From: Candidatus Helicobacter avicola
GTDB lineage: Bacteria > Campylobacterota > Campylobacteria > Campylobacterales > Helicobacteraceae
Direction of reading: 5' to 3'
DNA length: 59,490 bases
Assembly (NCBI GenBank): GCA_019112865.1
Contig: DXIN01000016.1
Coordinates: 1 to 59,490 of the forward strand
The stretch's first letter is position 1. Each line of letters starts with the position of its first letter. This document shows positions 25,928 to 34,580 of this stretch, in pieces. The translations under genes and the position numbers were made by a program. The notes beneath the pieces are model-generated. The model was given only the letters and a program-made list of their open reading frames with translations. It searched no databases and had not been told where the DNA came from.

Positions 25928-26962
25928 ATGCTAATGGATAGATTTATAGGGTCGTTTTCCAAAGATGTTGCCATAGACTTGGGAACAGCAAATACGATAG
26001 TGGCGATTAAGGGTGAGGGGATTGTCATCAATGAACCTTCGGTGGTGGCAGTGCAAAGTGATAGAAATGGCTATGGCGAAATCCTTGCCATAGGACGTGA
26101 GGCTAAGGATATGGAGGGTAAAACACCACATAAAATTGAGATTATTCGTCCTATGAAAGATGGTATCATCGCAGATTTTGAGATGACCGAGAGAATGATA
26201 CGCTTTTTTATCGAGAAAGCTTACAAACGCAAAAGTCTTATTCGTCCGAGAATTATGGTATGTGTGCCCTATGGGCTTACAGGTGTGGAAAAAAAGGCAG
26301 TTAAAGAATCTGCGCTCGCAGCGGGCGCGCGTGAGGTGTATTTGATAGAGGAACCTATGGCAGCGGCTATCGGTGCTGGACTGCACACAGAGGAGGCGAA
26401 GGGTAATCTTGTGATTGACATCGGTGGGGGGACTACCGAAATTGGTGTCGTGTCTTATGGTGGTTTGGTGATTAGTAAAAGCATCAAGGTAGCGGGAGAT
26501 AAATTTGACGCGGCGATTTCGGATTATGTGCGTAAAAAATATAATCTCCTCATTGGCGAGCGCACGGCAGAAACTATCAAGATTGAAATCGGTTCAGCGT
26601 ATTCTATGAACGAATCATTGGTTTTTCAAGTGCGTGGGCGCGACAATGTGAGTGGTTTGCTCAATACTATTGATCTTACAAACGAAGATGTGCGCGAAGC
26701 TATCAAAGACCAACTTAAAGAAATCGTTAATGCACTCAAAGATGTGTTGGAAAAACTCCCACCAGATCTCTCTGGGGATATTATCGAAAATGGTATCGTG
26801 CTAACGGGCGGTGGTGCGCTCATACGAGGACTTGACAAATACATCTCCGAGATTGTGCGTCTGCCTGTGTGGGTAGCAGAGGAGCCATTGCTATGTGTTG
26901 CGAGAGGCACAAGCAAAGCAATAGAAGACGAGAGGCTCCTCCGAGAACTAGCGATAAACTAA
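25928..26962 (+). CDS. mreB: rod shape-determining protein MreB
   Basis: MreB is the actin homologue that organises lateral wall synthesis under the inner membrane. The 344-residue product has the actin-fold nucleotide motifs: DLGTANT (phosphate 1), VIDIGGGTTEIGVVS (phosphate 2), VLTGGGALIRGLD (adenosine), and VCVPYGLTGVEKKAV. An N-terminal amphipathic start MLMDRFIGSF suits membrane contact. AAGGAG lies six bases before the ATG. It forms a pair with mreC. In H. pylori MreB affects length and growth more than shape; that may hold here too. Confidence 0.97.
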   Translation: MLMDRFIGSFSKDVAIDLGTANTIVAIKGEGIVINEPSVVAVQSDRNGYGEILAIGREAKDMEGKTPHKIEIIRPMKDGIIADFEMTERMIRFFIEKAYKRKSLIRPRIMVCVPYGLTGVEKKAVKESALAAGAREVYLIEEPMAAAIGAGLHTEEAKGNLVIDIGGGTTEIGVVSYGGLVISKSIKVAGDKFDAAISDYVRKKYNLLIGERTAETIKIEIGSAYSMNESLVFQVRGRDNVSGLLNTIDLTNEDVREAIKDQLKEIVNALKDVLEKLPPDLSGDIIENGIVLTGGGALIRGLDKYISEIVRLPVWVAEEPLLCVARGTSKAIEDERLLRELAIN

Positions 26963-26965
26963 TCT

Positions 26966-27799
26966 ATGCGTTATAAAGTCCTTATTTTCCTTGTTTTGTT
27001 TTGTGTTACAATCGTGATAACTATGGAAGTCCATAAGGGCTTTGAAGCACGTGTGCTTAACACGGGCGATAAAGTGCGAATGTTTTTTATTTCTGGCTGG
27101 GATTGGCTCACGCTTTGGTATAAGACATATTTTAACCAAGCTGATGAGATTAAGATGTTGCGTCAGAAGGTCGCTGACTATGACAAGGTTGTCCTCCAAA
27201 ATATCGCTCTTATAAATCAAAACACCGAGCTTAAATCGCTTGTGCAAAATGACTTGCGCACTCAACCCCAATTTTATCTCGCACATATGAGTGCCTATGT
27301 GCGTATGGGGCAATACGACAGAATTTGGCTCGCTCTAGATTCTACTTTGCGTCAAAACCTTGAATCTAGTGGAGAAACAAGAATATTGGGACTTGTGCGA
27401 AACAATGTGGCACTAGGTATTGCGAAATTTGAGCATACGAGATTGCAGGGTTTTCTCAACAATGCCAAAGAATGTAGCTATGGTGTATTTATAGGTCAAA
27501 ATAAGGCGATGGGGATTTTGGAGAATTCATCAAGGCGCAGTGATAGTGTGTATGTGAGTGTGAATTATATCCCAAAATGGGTGGATATCAAGGTCGGTGA
27601 TGAGGTTTATACCAATGGTTTAGATGGTATTTTTATCGAAAATATACCAGTTGGCAAGGTAATGGAAATCTATGAGGATTCTAATTTTTTGCGTGCAGAT
27701 GTGTTGCCCTATGCGCAAATGCATGATATTGACTATGTGTGGGTGGTGGATACGAGGGTGCAAGATTTGCTAGAGAATCAAGGAAGCCAAGAGCCATAA
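26966..27799 (+). CDS. mreC: rod shape-determining protein MreC
   Basis: MreC is a bitopic protein that links MreB to periplasmic wall synthases. The 277-residue product has an N-terminal membrane segment (about 4-22), a coiled-coil region (about 55-85, EIKMLRQKVADYDK...NTELKSLVQ), and a C-terminal beta-rich domain. That domain has YGVFIGQNKAMGILENSS and GDEVYTNGLDGIFIENIPVGKV, the hallmark of MreC. It starts three bases after the mreB stop without its own clear ribosome site, so it is probably coupled. Confidence 0.93.
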   Translation: MRYKVLIFLVLFCVTIVITMEVHKGFEARVLNTGDKVRMFFISGWDWLTLWYKTYFNQADEIKMLRQKVADYDKVVLQNIALINQNTELKSLVQNDLRTQPQFYLAHMSAYVRMGQYDRIWLALDSTLRQNLESSGETRILGLVRNNVALGIAKFEHTRLQGFLNNAKECSYGVFIGQNKAMGILENSSRRSDSVYVSVNYIPKWVDIKVGDEVYTNGLDGIFIENIPVGKVMEIYEDSNFLRADVLPYAQMHDIDYVWVVDTRVQDLLENQGSQEP

Positions 27800-27803
27800 A
27801 CCC

Positions 27804-27989
27804 CCGTGATATTTGCAAAAGTGAAATGATAGAATCTAAAGCAACCAGCGACATTACAGAATCTACACAATCTCAAGATTCAAAGAAAGGCAGTATATGT
27901 TCGCGCAGCGGAGCAAGTGGAGATTTACTCTCCACGAGCGATAACAATTTGCCACAAGCAAATTGCAATAAAATTATAGAATCTAAAAC
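27804..27989 (+). repeat. dispersed repeat copy A (two-hairpin element) before the glycosyltransferase-like gene
   Basis: This spacer holds the first of three related sequences. Its core (27844-27910) matches copy B inside the next gene at 63 of 67 positions by eye. After it come hairpin 1, GTGGAGA-tttac-TCTCCAC (27917-27935), and hairpin 2, CAATTTGC-cacaa-GCAAATTG (27945-27965). A tail AATAAAATTATAGAATCTAA follows. Hairpin 1 and the tail recur in copy C; hairpin 2 recurs with a different but still paired sequence. The element ends 19 bases before the next start codon. Its frame is open (27739-27999), but it looks like a repeat rather than a gene. Confidence 0.75.
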
Positions 27990-28008
27990 TTTGCCATAGG
28001 TAAATTGT

Positions 28009-30231
28009 ATGAAAAATTTAGTAGCCACACTCCGCGCTCCTTGTAGCAAACACACGCTTGATACGGTGATTTTGCAACTCTGTGCGTGCAATCCTAATGC
28101 ACAAGATTCGCCAAATCCACACTTACAGCCTAGTGAGGCAATGCAGGATTTTGCAGAGCTCGCCCAGCTCCTTGCGGATAGAATCTATGAGCTATTGTGC
28201 AATGGCACGATTTGTGAGCTTGAGTATGTGGGTGTGTTTTGGGTTTTGCGCACTTTGCAATCTCCTCTTAATGATACGCGTTTTTTGGTGTTTTTGGAGC
28301 AAATGCAGCCCTTTAGCGATGGGCTTAGCGAGATAGAAAATCTCTTGTTTTTGCAAGTGTGTAGTGTGGCGATGATGTTTGTGTATGGTGCAGATGAAGG
28401 TATGAAATTTTTTATAGCACATCTGTGCCTGCTTGATATGAATCTCCCGCAGAGCGAGGGCGTAGCGGAATTTTGTATCAAATACTTCCCACTGCTTGGC
28501 GTGGATTTTGCCCTCTGCCTAGAGGCACTCACACACGCATTACAATCCGCGATTACACTAAGCCCAAAGAGACGCAGGAGTTTGTTTAATTGGCAGTTGC
28601 ATTGCTTGTGGAATATTGATGGGTATTTTAACAATACGCGTTGGCTTGAGCTCTACCCCGCATACAAGGCAGTGTTTTACAAACTGCTAGATTGTGCCAA
28701 GGAGGCATTGTCGCAAGATAGGGAGCGTGCGCTAGGCTACCTTGATGAGGTGTTGTATGTGCAGTTTTTTCTCTATCATATGTGTGGCAATAGTTTCCAC
28801 ACCCAAGAGCAATGGCGGGAATTTTGCACAGAAGTAGATAACAAGGCAGTAGCAATATATGAGATGTTTGCTCCATATATGAACAAATCAACAACTACCA
28901 GCGATATTACAGAATCTACACAATCTCAAGATTCAAAGAAAGGTAATGTATGTTCGCGCAGCGTAAGCGGAGGAGATTTAAGAGAATCTACCGACACGCG
29001 TCAAATCATAGGGATTCTAAAAGATCGTATCGTGGGCAATTCCCCCTATAAGGTCGAGTTTTCGCTATTTGGCAACCTCCTGCGCACAGAAAGCTTTGCT
29101 TCGCGTTTTCGTATCAAGATCTACAATATGGCACTTATTGAAAAAAGCTCTGATGATGAGACATTGCGTAAGGAGCTAGAAAATCTTGGTGTGGAAATCT
29201 GTGATGTGGTGCTTGCCCAAAATACGAAGGGTTTTTATAACTCTCATCTGAATAAAGCCCTGCTGCTTTGGGAGGCGATACGAGCCGATAGGGTGGCATA
29301 TCTCATCTCGCCAAATAATGGCTATGGGATTAGTGATTTTTTGTTAAGTGTGCGTGTGGCACCTGTGCAGATGTATTATTCGCATGGGAATTTTGTGTAT
29401 GATATTCCTGCAATCACACACCGCCTCACACATATTTGCAATGCTCAAAGACACATCACGCATTGTGGATTTGCGTTTGTTGGTGTGCCTGTGAAAATGG
29501 ATATGCGTTTTTATAACCCCCCTGTGGATTCACGCACTTTACAGGCTTTGCGCGCGCAATATCCTCACAATGTCAAGATTCTAGGCACAATCGGGCGTTT
29601 GGTCAAAATCGATTCGCCACAATACCTAAGGAGTGTGCTAAAGATTATGCGCCAGTATCCACAAAGTGTGTATCTCGCGTGTGGTGGGGGCAATGAATCT
29701 GCGATACGCGAAAAAATCGTGTGCGAAGGTGGCGAGGATCTTTTGGGGCGGTTTTATTTCCCTGGGTATGTCGATAGCTCGCTTTATGGGCATATCATTG
29801 ATTTATGGCTTGATAGTTTTCCGCTTGAGCAAGGAGAAAGTCGCATAGAATATGTGGCTAAGGGTGGTGTGGCATTAGTGTATGCAAAAGAAAGTAGGCG
29901 AGAGCGAGAGGAGAGAATCTCACATTGGGTGGCACAATATGCAGAGTTGCTCATAGAGTTTTTAACCCTCTACAATGCTCCTGCGCCAAAAAGTCGTATC
30001 ATCACGCTTACAAATCTCACGGACATACAAAATGTGCTTTATGATTGTGCGTATGTGGCGTTTGATATGCAGGAATATGAAAATAAAGCATTGGAGCTTT
30101 TGCATACTCCCTCTTTGGAGTTGGTGCGCGCCCAGAGCTTACTAGAGCGCGAAATTTTAGATTTCGTGCGGGAAAAAATCGGTGTGCAAAGCTTTATGGA
30201 GCTTATAGAATCCAACGCCACCGTGATATGA
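28009..30231 (+). CDS. large GT-B-like glycosyltransferase (GT41/HMW1C-like architecture suspected)
   Basis: The 740-residue product has a mainly helical N-terminal half (about 1-290) and, after a Ser/Thr/Gln-rich linker, a C-terminal half that looks like a two-Rossmann GT-B fold. The nucleotide-sugar part includes KILGTIGRLVKID, YLACGGGNES, GRFYFPGYVDSSLYGHIIDLWLDSFPLEQGESRIEYVAKGGVALV, a donor-site pattern of retaining/OGT-like enzymes. A bacterial protein glycosyltransferase of the HMW1C/GT41 kind is one candidate; a glycan-chain GT is another. Residues about 297-319 (TSDITESTQSQDSKKGNVCS) are encoded by repeat copy B. There is no signal peptide. Its location between direct repeats A and C suggests an acquired cassette. 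Confidence 0.55.
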   Translation: MKNLVATLRAPCSKHTLDTVILQLCACNPNAQDSPNPHLQPSEAMQDFAELAQLLADRIYELLCNGTICELEYVGVFWVLRTLQSPLNDTRFLVFLEQMQPFSDGLSEIENLLFLQVCSVAMMFVYGADEGMKFFIAHLCLLDMNLPQSEGVAEFCIKYFPLLGVDFALCLEALTHALQSAITLSPKRRRSLFNWQLHCLWNIDGYFNNTRWLELYPAYKAVFYKLLDCAKEALSQDRERALGYLDEVLYVQFFLYHMCGNSFHTQEQWREFCTEVDNKAVAIYEMFAPYMNKSTTTSDITESTQSQDSKKGNVCSRSVSGGDLRESTDTRQIIGILKDRIVGNSPYKVEFSLFGNLLRTESFASRFRIKIYNMALIEKSSDDETLRKELENLGVEICDVVLAQNTKGFYNSHLNKALLLWEAIRADRVAYLISPNNGYGISDFLLSVRVAPVQMYYSHGNFVYDIPAITHRLTHICNAQRHITHCGFAFVGVPVKMDMRFYNPPVDSRTLQALRAQYPHNVKILGTIGRLVKIDSPQYLRSVLKIMRQYPQSVYLACGGGNESAIREKIVCEGGEDLLGRFYFPGYVDSSLYGHIIDLWLDSFPLEQGESRIEYVAKGGVALVYAKESRREREERISHWVAQYAELLIEFLTLYNAPAPKSRIITLTNLTDIQNVLYDCAYVAFDMQEYENKALELLHTPSLELVRAQSLLEREILDFVREKIGVQSFMELIESNATVI
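28897..28963 (+). repeat. dispersed repeat copy B, in-frame inside the glycosyltransferase-like gene
   Basis: These 67 bases match copy A (27844-27910) at 63 positions by eye and stay in frame, coding a Ser/Thr/Asp/Gln-rich linker. The hairpin 1 region that follows in copies A and C is degraded here. All four mismatches are transitions (A/G or C/T). Confidence 0.8.
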
Positions 30232-30385
30232 TAGAATCTAAGTAATCTTGAGATTCAAAAAAAGACAATGTATGAACGCGTAAGCGGAGCGAGTGGAGAT
30301 TCACTCTCCACGAGCGAGAAAACAAGAGCGAAGCTCTTGCAATAAAATTATAGAATCTAAAGCCACTAGCGATGTTGTAGAATCT
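30221..30385 (+). repeat. dispersed repeat copy C after the glycosyltransferase-like gene
   Basis: The copy begins with CCGTGATATGATAGAATCTAA, overlapping the 3' end of the gene and resembling the start of copy A. It carries an abbreviated core (30251-30290), hairpin 1 GTGGAGA-ttcac-TCTCCAC (30293-30311) and hairpin 2 CAAGAGC-GAA-GCTCTTG (30323-30339). The tail AATAAAATTATAGAATCTAA follows, then another partial core unit (CACTAGCGATGTTGTAGAATCT). The 213-base spacer 30232-30444 contains nothing else recognisable. Confidence 0.75.
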
Positions 30386-30444
30386 CACCATAGTTTTGGT
30401 GTGGAATACAAAGTGAGCGCAATCTAAAATATCTCATTTGAGCT

Positions 30445-31839
30445 TTATAGTCCCATTTTGCCCGGATTGAGGATATTGTTGGGATCAAAGGCGCGTTTTA
30501 TCACTCTAAAGAGATTCATTTCCTCCTCACTAAAGGCTATAGGCATAAATGGTGCTTTGGCTAAGCCTATGCCATGCTCTCCACTCAAAGTTCCCTCTAG
30601 CTCCACTGCAATTTTAAAAATCTCCTCAATACACGCATACCCTCGTGCCAGCTCTTGTGGATCGCTTGGGTTTGGCACCATCACATTGGTATGCACATTG
30701 CCATCGCCCGTATGCCCAAAACATGGAATCTTAAAATCATACTTTTGGCTTAAGTGCGTGATATGTTCCAAAAGCTCTGGTAGGCGCGATCTGGGGACGG
30801 TAATGTCTTCATTGAGCTTTTTTTTGCCATAGATGGTGATACTTTGGCTTGCGTTGCGTCTAGCAAACCACAAATCCTCTTCTTCCTGTGCATTTTGAGC
30901 TTTTTTGAACGCCACACAGCCATTTTCTCTGAATCTCTGCTCAAGCTGGGTGAGCTGGTATTCTATCGCTTCTTGCATATCGCCATCAACTTGTGTGATG
31001 AGAATAGCTCCCGCATCTGTGGGCAAACCCTTGGCAAATCGCTCCTCGACCGCACGGATACTAAGGTTGTCTAAAAATTCCATAGCCACAGGTGTTATGC
31101 CACTTGCCATTGTTTTATACACCGCATTCATTGCGTCATTGATGTTTGCAAATACGCCCATAGCGGATTGGCGGAATTTTGGTTTGGCGATGAGCTTGAG
31201 CGTAATCTCGGTAATGACAGCTAATGTCCCCTCGCTCGCGATAAGAATCCCCGCTATATTGTAGCCCGCGACATCTTTAATCGTTTTTTTACCTGCTTTG
31301 ATAATATCGCCATTAGGTAGCACCGCACGCAATGCCATCACATAGTCCTTGGTGATACCATATTTGGCTGCACGCATACCACCAGCATTTTCGCTGACAT
31401 TGCCTCCTAGAGTGCTGTATTCTTGGCTTGCTGGATCTGGTGGGTAGAATAAACCTCGTTTTTCCACTTCATTTTGGAAATGTTTATTGACTACGCCGGG
31501 CTGCACGCGTGCGATAAGATTTTTCTCATCAATTTCAAGAATTTGATTGAAGTGCTTTTCAAGTGCTAGGATAATCCCACCATTTGCTGGCAACGCTCCA
31601 CCGGTAAATCCACTTCCTGCACCGCGTGGGACTAGGGCAATCTTGTGTGTGTTGCAGTATTTGAGGACTTCGCTTACATCATTTTCATTTCTAGGATACA
31701 CCACAGCTTGGGGTTCATAACGTTCTCTTGTGGCATCGTAACAATACGCAATGCGATGTGGGGCATCATCATAGCAATTTTCTGCTCCCACGATTTTTTT
31801 CAGTGCCTGGATATGCACAGAATCTAATGGTGTAATCAT
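30445..31839 (-). CDS. glcD: FAD-linked glycolate/lactate oxidase subunit GlcD-like
   Basis: This flavoprotein of the GlcD/D-lactate dehydrogenase family oxidises 2-hydroxy acids such as glycolate. The 464-residue product has the PCMH FAD-binding motif (LVPRGAGSGFTGGALPANGG, and PPDPASQEYSTLGGNVSENAGG) and the C-terminal FAD-oxidase domain (GHTGDGNVHTN, GTLSGEHGIGLAK, FDPNNILNPGKM). I chose the ATG at 31837-31839, four bases after AGGGGG; an ATG seven codons earlier overlaps the upstream gene. No glcE/glcF partner lies nearby. The exact substrate, D-lactate or glycolate, is undetermined. Confidence 0.88.
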   Translation of the reverse strand: MITPLDSVHIQALKKIVGAENCYDDAPHRIAYCYDATRERYEPQAVVYPRNENDVSEVLKYCNTHKIALVPRGAGSGFTGGALPANGGIILALEKHFNQILEIDEKNLIARVQPGVVNKHFQNEVEKRGLFYPPDPASQEYSTLGGNVSENAGGMRAAKYGITKDYVMALRAVLPNGDIIKAGKKTIKDVAGYNIAGILIASEGTLAVITEITLKLIAKPKFRQSAMGVFANINDAMNAVYKTMASGITPVAMEFLDNLSIRAVEERFAKGLPTDAGAILITQVDGDMQEAIEYQLTQLEQRFRENGCVAFKKAQNAQEEEDLWFARRNASQSITIYGKKKLNEDITVPRSRLPELLEHITHLSQKYDFKIPCFGHTGDGNVHTNVMVPNPSDPQELARGYACIEEIFKIAVELEGTLSGEHGIGLAKAPFMPIAFSEEEMNLFRVIKRAFDPNNILNPGKMGL

Positions 31840-31847
31840 AATTCCCC

Positions 31848-32870
31848 CTAAATGTTGCATTGGTTAAAAAATATATCTAGCGGATAGTGCTTGCCAGCAT
31901 CTTTGAGGTCAAGATAGGCATCAATGAGGCGATACTCATCTTTACCATGCAATGCCCGCCTTTCACGCGCTTTGTCAATCATCTCAAGCTCAAACATCAC
32001 ATAAAAGAGTGCATTTTCGGCGTGTTCATCATTGTTGGCAAGAGATTCTAGAAGCTTATACCACATATCTGGTTCAAATATGCTCTGACTTTGTTTGGCG
32101 AGTTGGATATAGTCTTGGGCATTAAAGTGCATTTGTTTGCAAATACTTGAGAGCTTTTCTGTGCTAAAGATGTCTTTGTGAGCAATAAAGGCGTGTATAA
32201 GAGGTTCTTTCATCGAGGCATTATAAGCTATTTGCAACTCAAAGAGTCGCTCAAGATCTTTGGGCGAGCCATTGGTGAGAATCTGCATCACCGCAAAATC
32301 TCGTATTTCCTGGGGTTGGTTTTCGCTTAGTGTGTTAAAGGCAAATTTAATCTCACTTTGAATCTTGTTTTTGAGATTCTGGATAGAGAATTTGTTGTCT
32401 TTGCTCAAATTATAAGTGCGTAAATCCACGCTTTTGCCATTCATCACATCTTTGTAGTTTTCAAAAAGCCTATCAATTTTGGGCTCAAAGCATTCATTTG
32501 AATCCAGCCTTGGTTTGAGATAAAAACGCGCGAGAATCTTAGAAAGTTTGGAAATATCAGGATTTTTATACACACGAGATTCTATGGGTTTATTGAGAGC
32601 TTGCTCATTTATTTGCGAAAAGAGATGATTAAAATCATTGCGCGTGTGGTAGGCTTGTATAAGTGATGTTGCCCACGATGAGGCAAAGAGCACAGAGGTG
32701 CAGAGACAAAACACAAGCACAAGCAAAATGAGCCATAAAGTAACTGGGAGATTTATCTCGCGCCCATTTGGGAGTGTGAGGGTAAAATTCCCAAGTTCTA
32801 ATGTATAGGCATAGATACCTAAAATAACGCAAAATACCACCACAAAAGCCATATAGTATTTAAAACGCAT
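31848..32870 (-). CDS. conserved hypothetical two-span membrane protein
   Basis: This 340-residue protein is not recognised by name. It has two N-terminal hydrophobic segments (about 5-24 and 44-65) with a short hydrophilic loop (LTLPNGREINLP) between. A 270-residue helical soluble region follows, rich in Leu, Glu, Lys and Asn (for example FAVMQILTNGSPKDLERLFELQ), resembling helical repeat or scaffold proteins. I chose the second of two adjacent ATGs, which has AAGGAG at five-base spacing. It is probably co-transcribed with the dksA-like gene upstream and glcD downstream. Confidence 0.65.
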   Translation of the reverse strand: MRFKYYMAFVVVFCVILGIYAYTLELGNFTLTLPNGREINLPVTLWLILLVLVFCLCTSVLFASSWATSLIQAYHTRNDFNHLFSQINEQALNKPIESRVYKNPDISKLSKILARFYLKPRLDSNECFEPKIDRLFENYKDVMNGKSVDLRTYNLSKDNKFSIQNLKNKIQSEIKFAFNTLSENQPQEIRDFAVMQILTNGSPKDLERLFELQIAYNASMKEPLIHAFIAHKDIFSTEKLSSICKQMHFNAQDYIQLAKQSQSIFEPDMWYKLLESLANNDEHAENALFYVMFELEMIDKARERRALHGKDEYRLIDAYLDLKDAGKHYPLDIFFNQCNI

Positions 32871-32879
32871 CATCACTCC

Positions 32880-33257
32880 TTATCGTTTCTTGAGATTTTT
32901 GCATTTTTGCTCTAAAATCTGTTTTTTCTCCACATACTCACGACAATTGATGCAATACCGAGCGTGGGGCTTGATTTTTAGTCGTTCGATGTCAATCTCA
33001 TCATCACACATTTCACAGATTCCATAGGTTTTGTTTTTGATTTTTGTGAGTGCGTAATCTATGTCATTAATTTCAGTCTTTTGCAGCTCTAGGATATTGG
33101 CGACTTTAGTTTCATACAGCGCAGCCGCTACGACATCGCTATCATCAGAGAGTCCAGAGCTATAATACTGCTTCATGAGATTACCTCTCTCTGCCATAGA
33201 ATCTCGCAAAACCTGCTTCCTTTGTGTCAATAACGCACTAAAAAACTCATAATCCAT
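32880..33257 (-). CDS. DksA/TraR family zinc-finger regulator
   Basis: The 125-residue protein has an N-terminal helical coiled coil and a C-terminal four-cysteine zinc finger (CEMCDDEIDIERLKIKPHARYCINC). DksA-family proteins insert their coiled-coil tip into the RNA polymerase secondary channel and tune transcription in the stringent response. The tip's acidic pair is not obvious here; DxD may be replaced by NDID in the EINDIDYAL region, so true DksA activity is uncertain. AAGGA precedes the ATG by six bases. It sits just downstream of rlmH. Confidence 0.85.
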   Translation of the reverse strand: MDYEFFSALLTQRKQVLRDSMAERGNLMKQYYSSGLSDDSDVVAAALYETKVANILELQKTEINDIDYALTKIKNKTYGICEMCDDEIDIERLKIKPHARYCINCREYVEKKQILEQKCKNLKKR

Positions 33258-33275
33258 AACAATCCTTTGCGTAAG

Positions 33276-33734
33276 TTATTTGTGATATGGGTGTTTTGCC
33301 ATAATGCTTAATGCCCGGTAGATTTGCTCACATAGCACGATTTTAGCGATTTTGTGGCTTAGGGTAAGTGGCGTGAGACTTAGGGTTTTGAGTGAGCGTA
33401 AAAACCCCTCCTCAAACCCATACGCCCCCGCAATAAAAAAATTTACTTCTTGATGATTGGCTATAAGATTGGCAAACTGGTGTGAATCTAGCATTTTAGC
33501 ATTTGGGTGGAGTGCAATGCAAAGATGTGAAGGGGTATTTTTGATAAAGGGCATAAAGGCTTGGGAATACGACTCTTTTGCCTTGTCAGCGGAGATTTTT
33601 TGTGCTTTGGCAATGGCATTACTAAAAATATCGTGTATGAGAAGCTGCGCACCAAAACCTCTACATTTCATCACAAAATCCTCCACCAATTCTTGTGAAT
33701 CTGCCTTGCTAATACAATATAGGTTGTATTTCAT
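33276..33734 (-). CDS. rlmH: 23S rRNA (pseudouridine1915-N3)-methyltransferase RlmH
   Basis: RlmH is a small SPOUT methyltransferase that methylates the pseudouridine in helix 69 of 23S rRNA. The 152-residue product ends with the family signature EQIYRALSIMAKHPYHK. It also has the SAM-knot loop FFIAGAYGFEEG and the helix LSHKIAKIVL. The length is close to the usual 155. The start overlaps the 3' end of accD by 26 bases, with a weak internal AGG ribosome site, so it is probably coupled to accD. Confidence 0.95.
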   Translation of the reverse strand: MKYNLYCISKADSQELVEDFVMKCRGFGAQLLIHDIFSNAIAKAQKISADKAKESYSQAFMPFIKNTPSHLCIALHPNAKMLDSHQFANLIANHQEVNFFIAGAYGFEEGFLRSLKTLSLTPLTLSHKIAKIVLCEQIYRALSIMAKHPYHK

Positions 33735-34578
33735 GCTGCCTATTGAGGTATCTCATCAAATCTGCGAGAGTTTTTTTGAGGCTTTTGCGCTCCACAACCA
33801 TATCAATAAGCCCATGCTCAAGTAAAAACTCCGCGGTTTGGAAGCCCTGTGGTAAATCCGCACCGATAGTTTGCTTGATTACTCTAGGACCAGCAAAGCC
33901 AATGATTGCGCCGGGTTCTGCAATAATAACATCTCCCAAAAATGCGAAGCTCGCGCTCACACCACCAAATGTTGGATCGCTAAGCACGGAGATAAAAGGA
34001 AGCTTGGCGGCAGAGAGTTTGTTGAGTGCAGCCGAAGTTTTTGCCATTTGCATAAGCGAATGTGTGGATTCTTGCATTCTTGCACCACCGCTTGTGGAGC
34101 ATATCACGAGGGCTTGACGCTTTTGGATAGCACGATTGATGGCACGCACAATCTTTTCGCCCTCTACTGAACCCAAAGATCCACCCATAAAAGAAAAATC
34201 AAACACAACTAATTGTGTGCCGATGCCCTCGATAAACGCTTCACCAGCGATTGCCGAGCTTGGTCTGCCACTTTTTTGCTCACCTTCTTGGACGCGTTGC
34301 TTGTAGCTTTTTTTATCCACGAATTCTAACGGATCGATAGGACGCAACTCCCTGTCGTATTCCTCAAAACTATCACTATCACACAAAAGCTCAATTCTCT
34401 CTTGTGCCGAGATTCTAAGGTGATGGTTGCATTTAGGGCAGACTTGGGATTGAGAAAAAACCTCTTTGTAATACATCAACGCATTGCAATTTGGGCATTT
34501 GATCCAATGCGAAGGCGCATCACCTTTTTGTGCGCGAGGTTCGGCTTTTTTGGACTTGAAAAAATCGCTAAATGACAT
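33709..34578 (-). CDS. accD: acetyl-CoA carboxylase carboxyltransferase subunit beta
   Basis: AccD with AccA transfers the carboxyl group from biotin to acetyl-CoA, making malonyl-CoA for fatty acid synthesis. The 289-residue product has the N-terminal zinc ribbon (CPNCNALMYYKEVFSQSQVCPKC), the crotonase-like core and the characteristic STSGGARMQESTHSLMQMAKTSAAL and DPTFGGVSASFAFLGD segments. AAGGA lies six bases before the ATG. It is immediately downstream of the IMPase-like gene and upstream of rlmH. Confidence 0.97.
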   Translation of the reverse strand: MSFSDFFKSKKAEPRAQKGDAPSHWIKCPNCNALMYYKEVFSQSQVCPKCNHHLRISAQERIELLCDSDSFEEYDRELRPIDPLEFVDKKSYKQRVQEGEQKSGRPSSAIAGEAFIEGIGTQLVVFDFSFMGGSLGSVEGEKIVRAINRAIQKRQALVICSTSGGARMQESTHSLMQMAKTSAALNKLSAAKLPFISVLSDPTFGGVSASFAFLGDVIIAEPGAIIGFAGPRVIKQTIGADLPQGFQTAEFLLEHGLIDMVVERKSLKKTLADLMRYLNRQHEIQPILY

Positions 34579-34580
34579 AT

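Noticed and set aside
27739-27999. Open frame of 86 codons after mreC, coding TSDITESTQSQDSKK-type sequence
   Set aside because: It starts inside mreC in another frame, has no ribosome site and consists mostly of repeat copy A.
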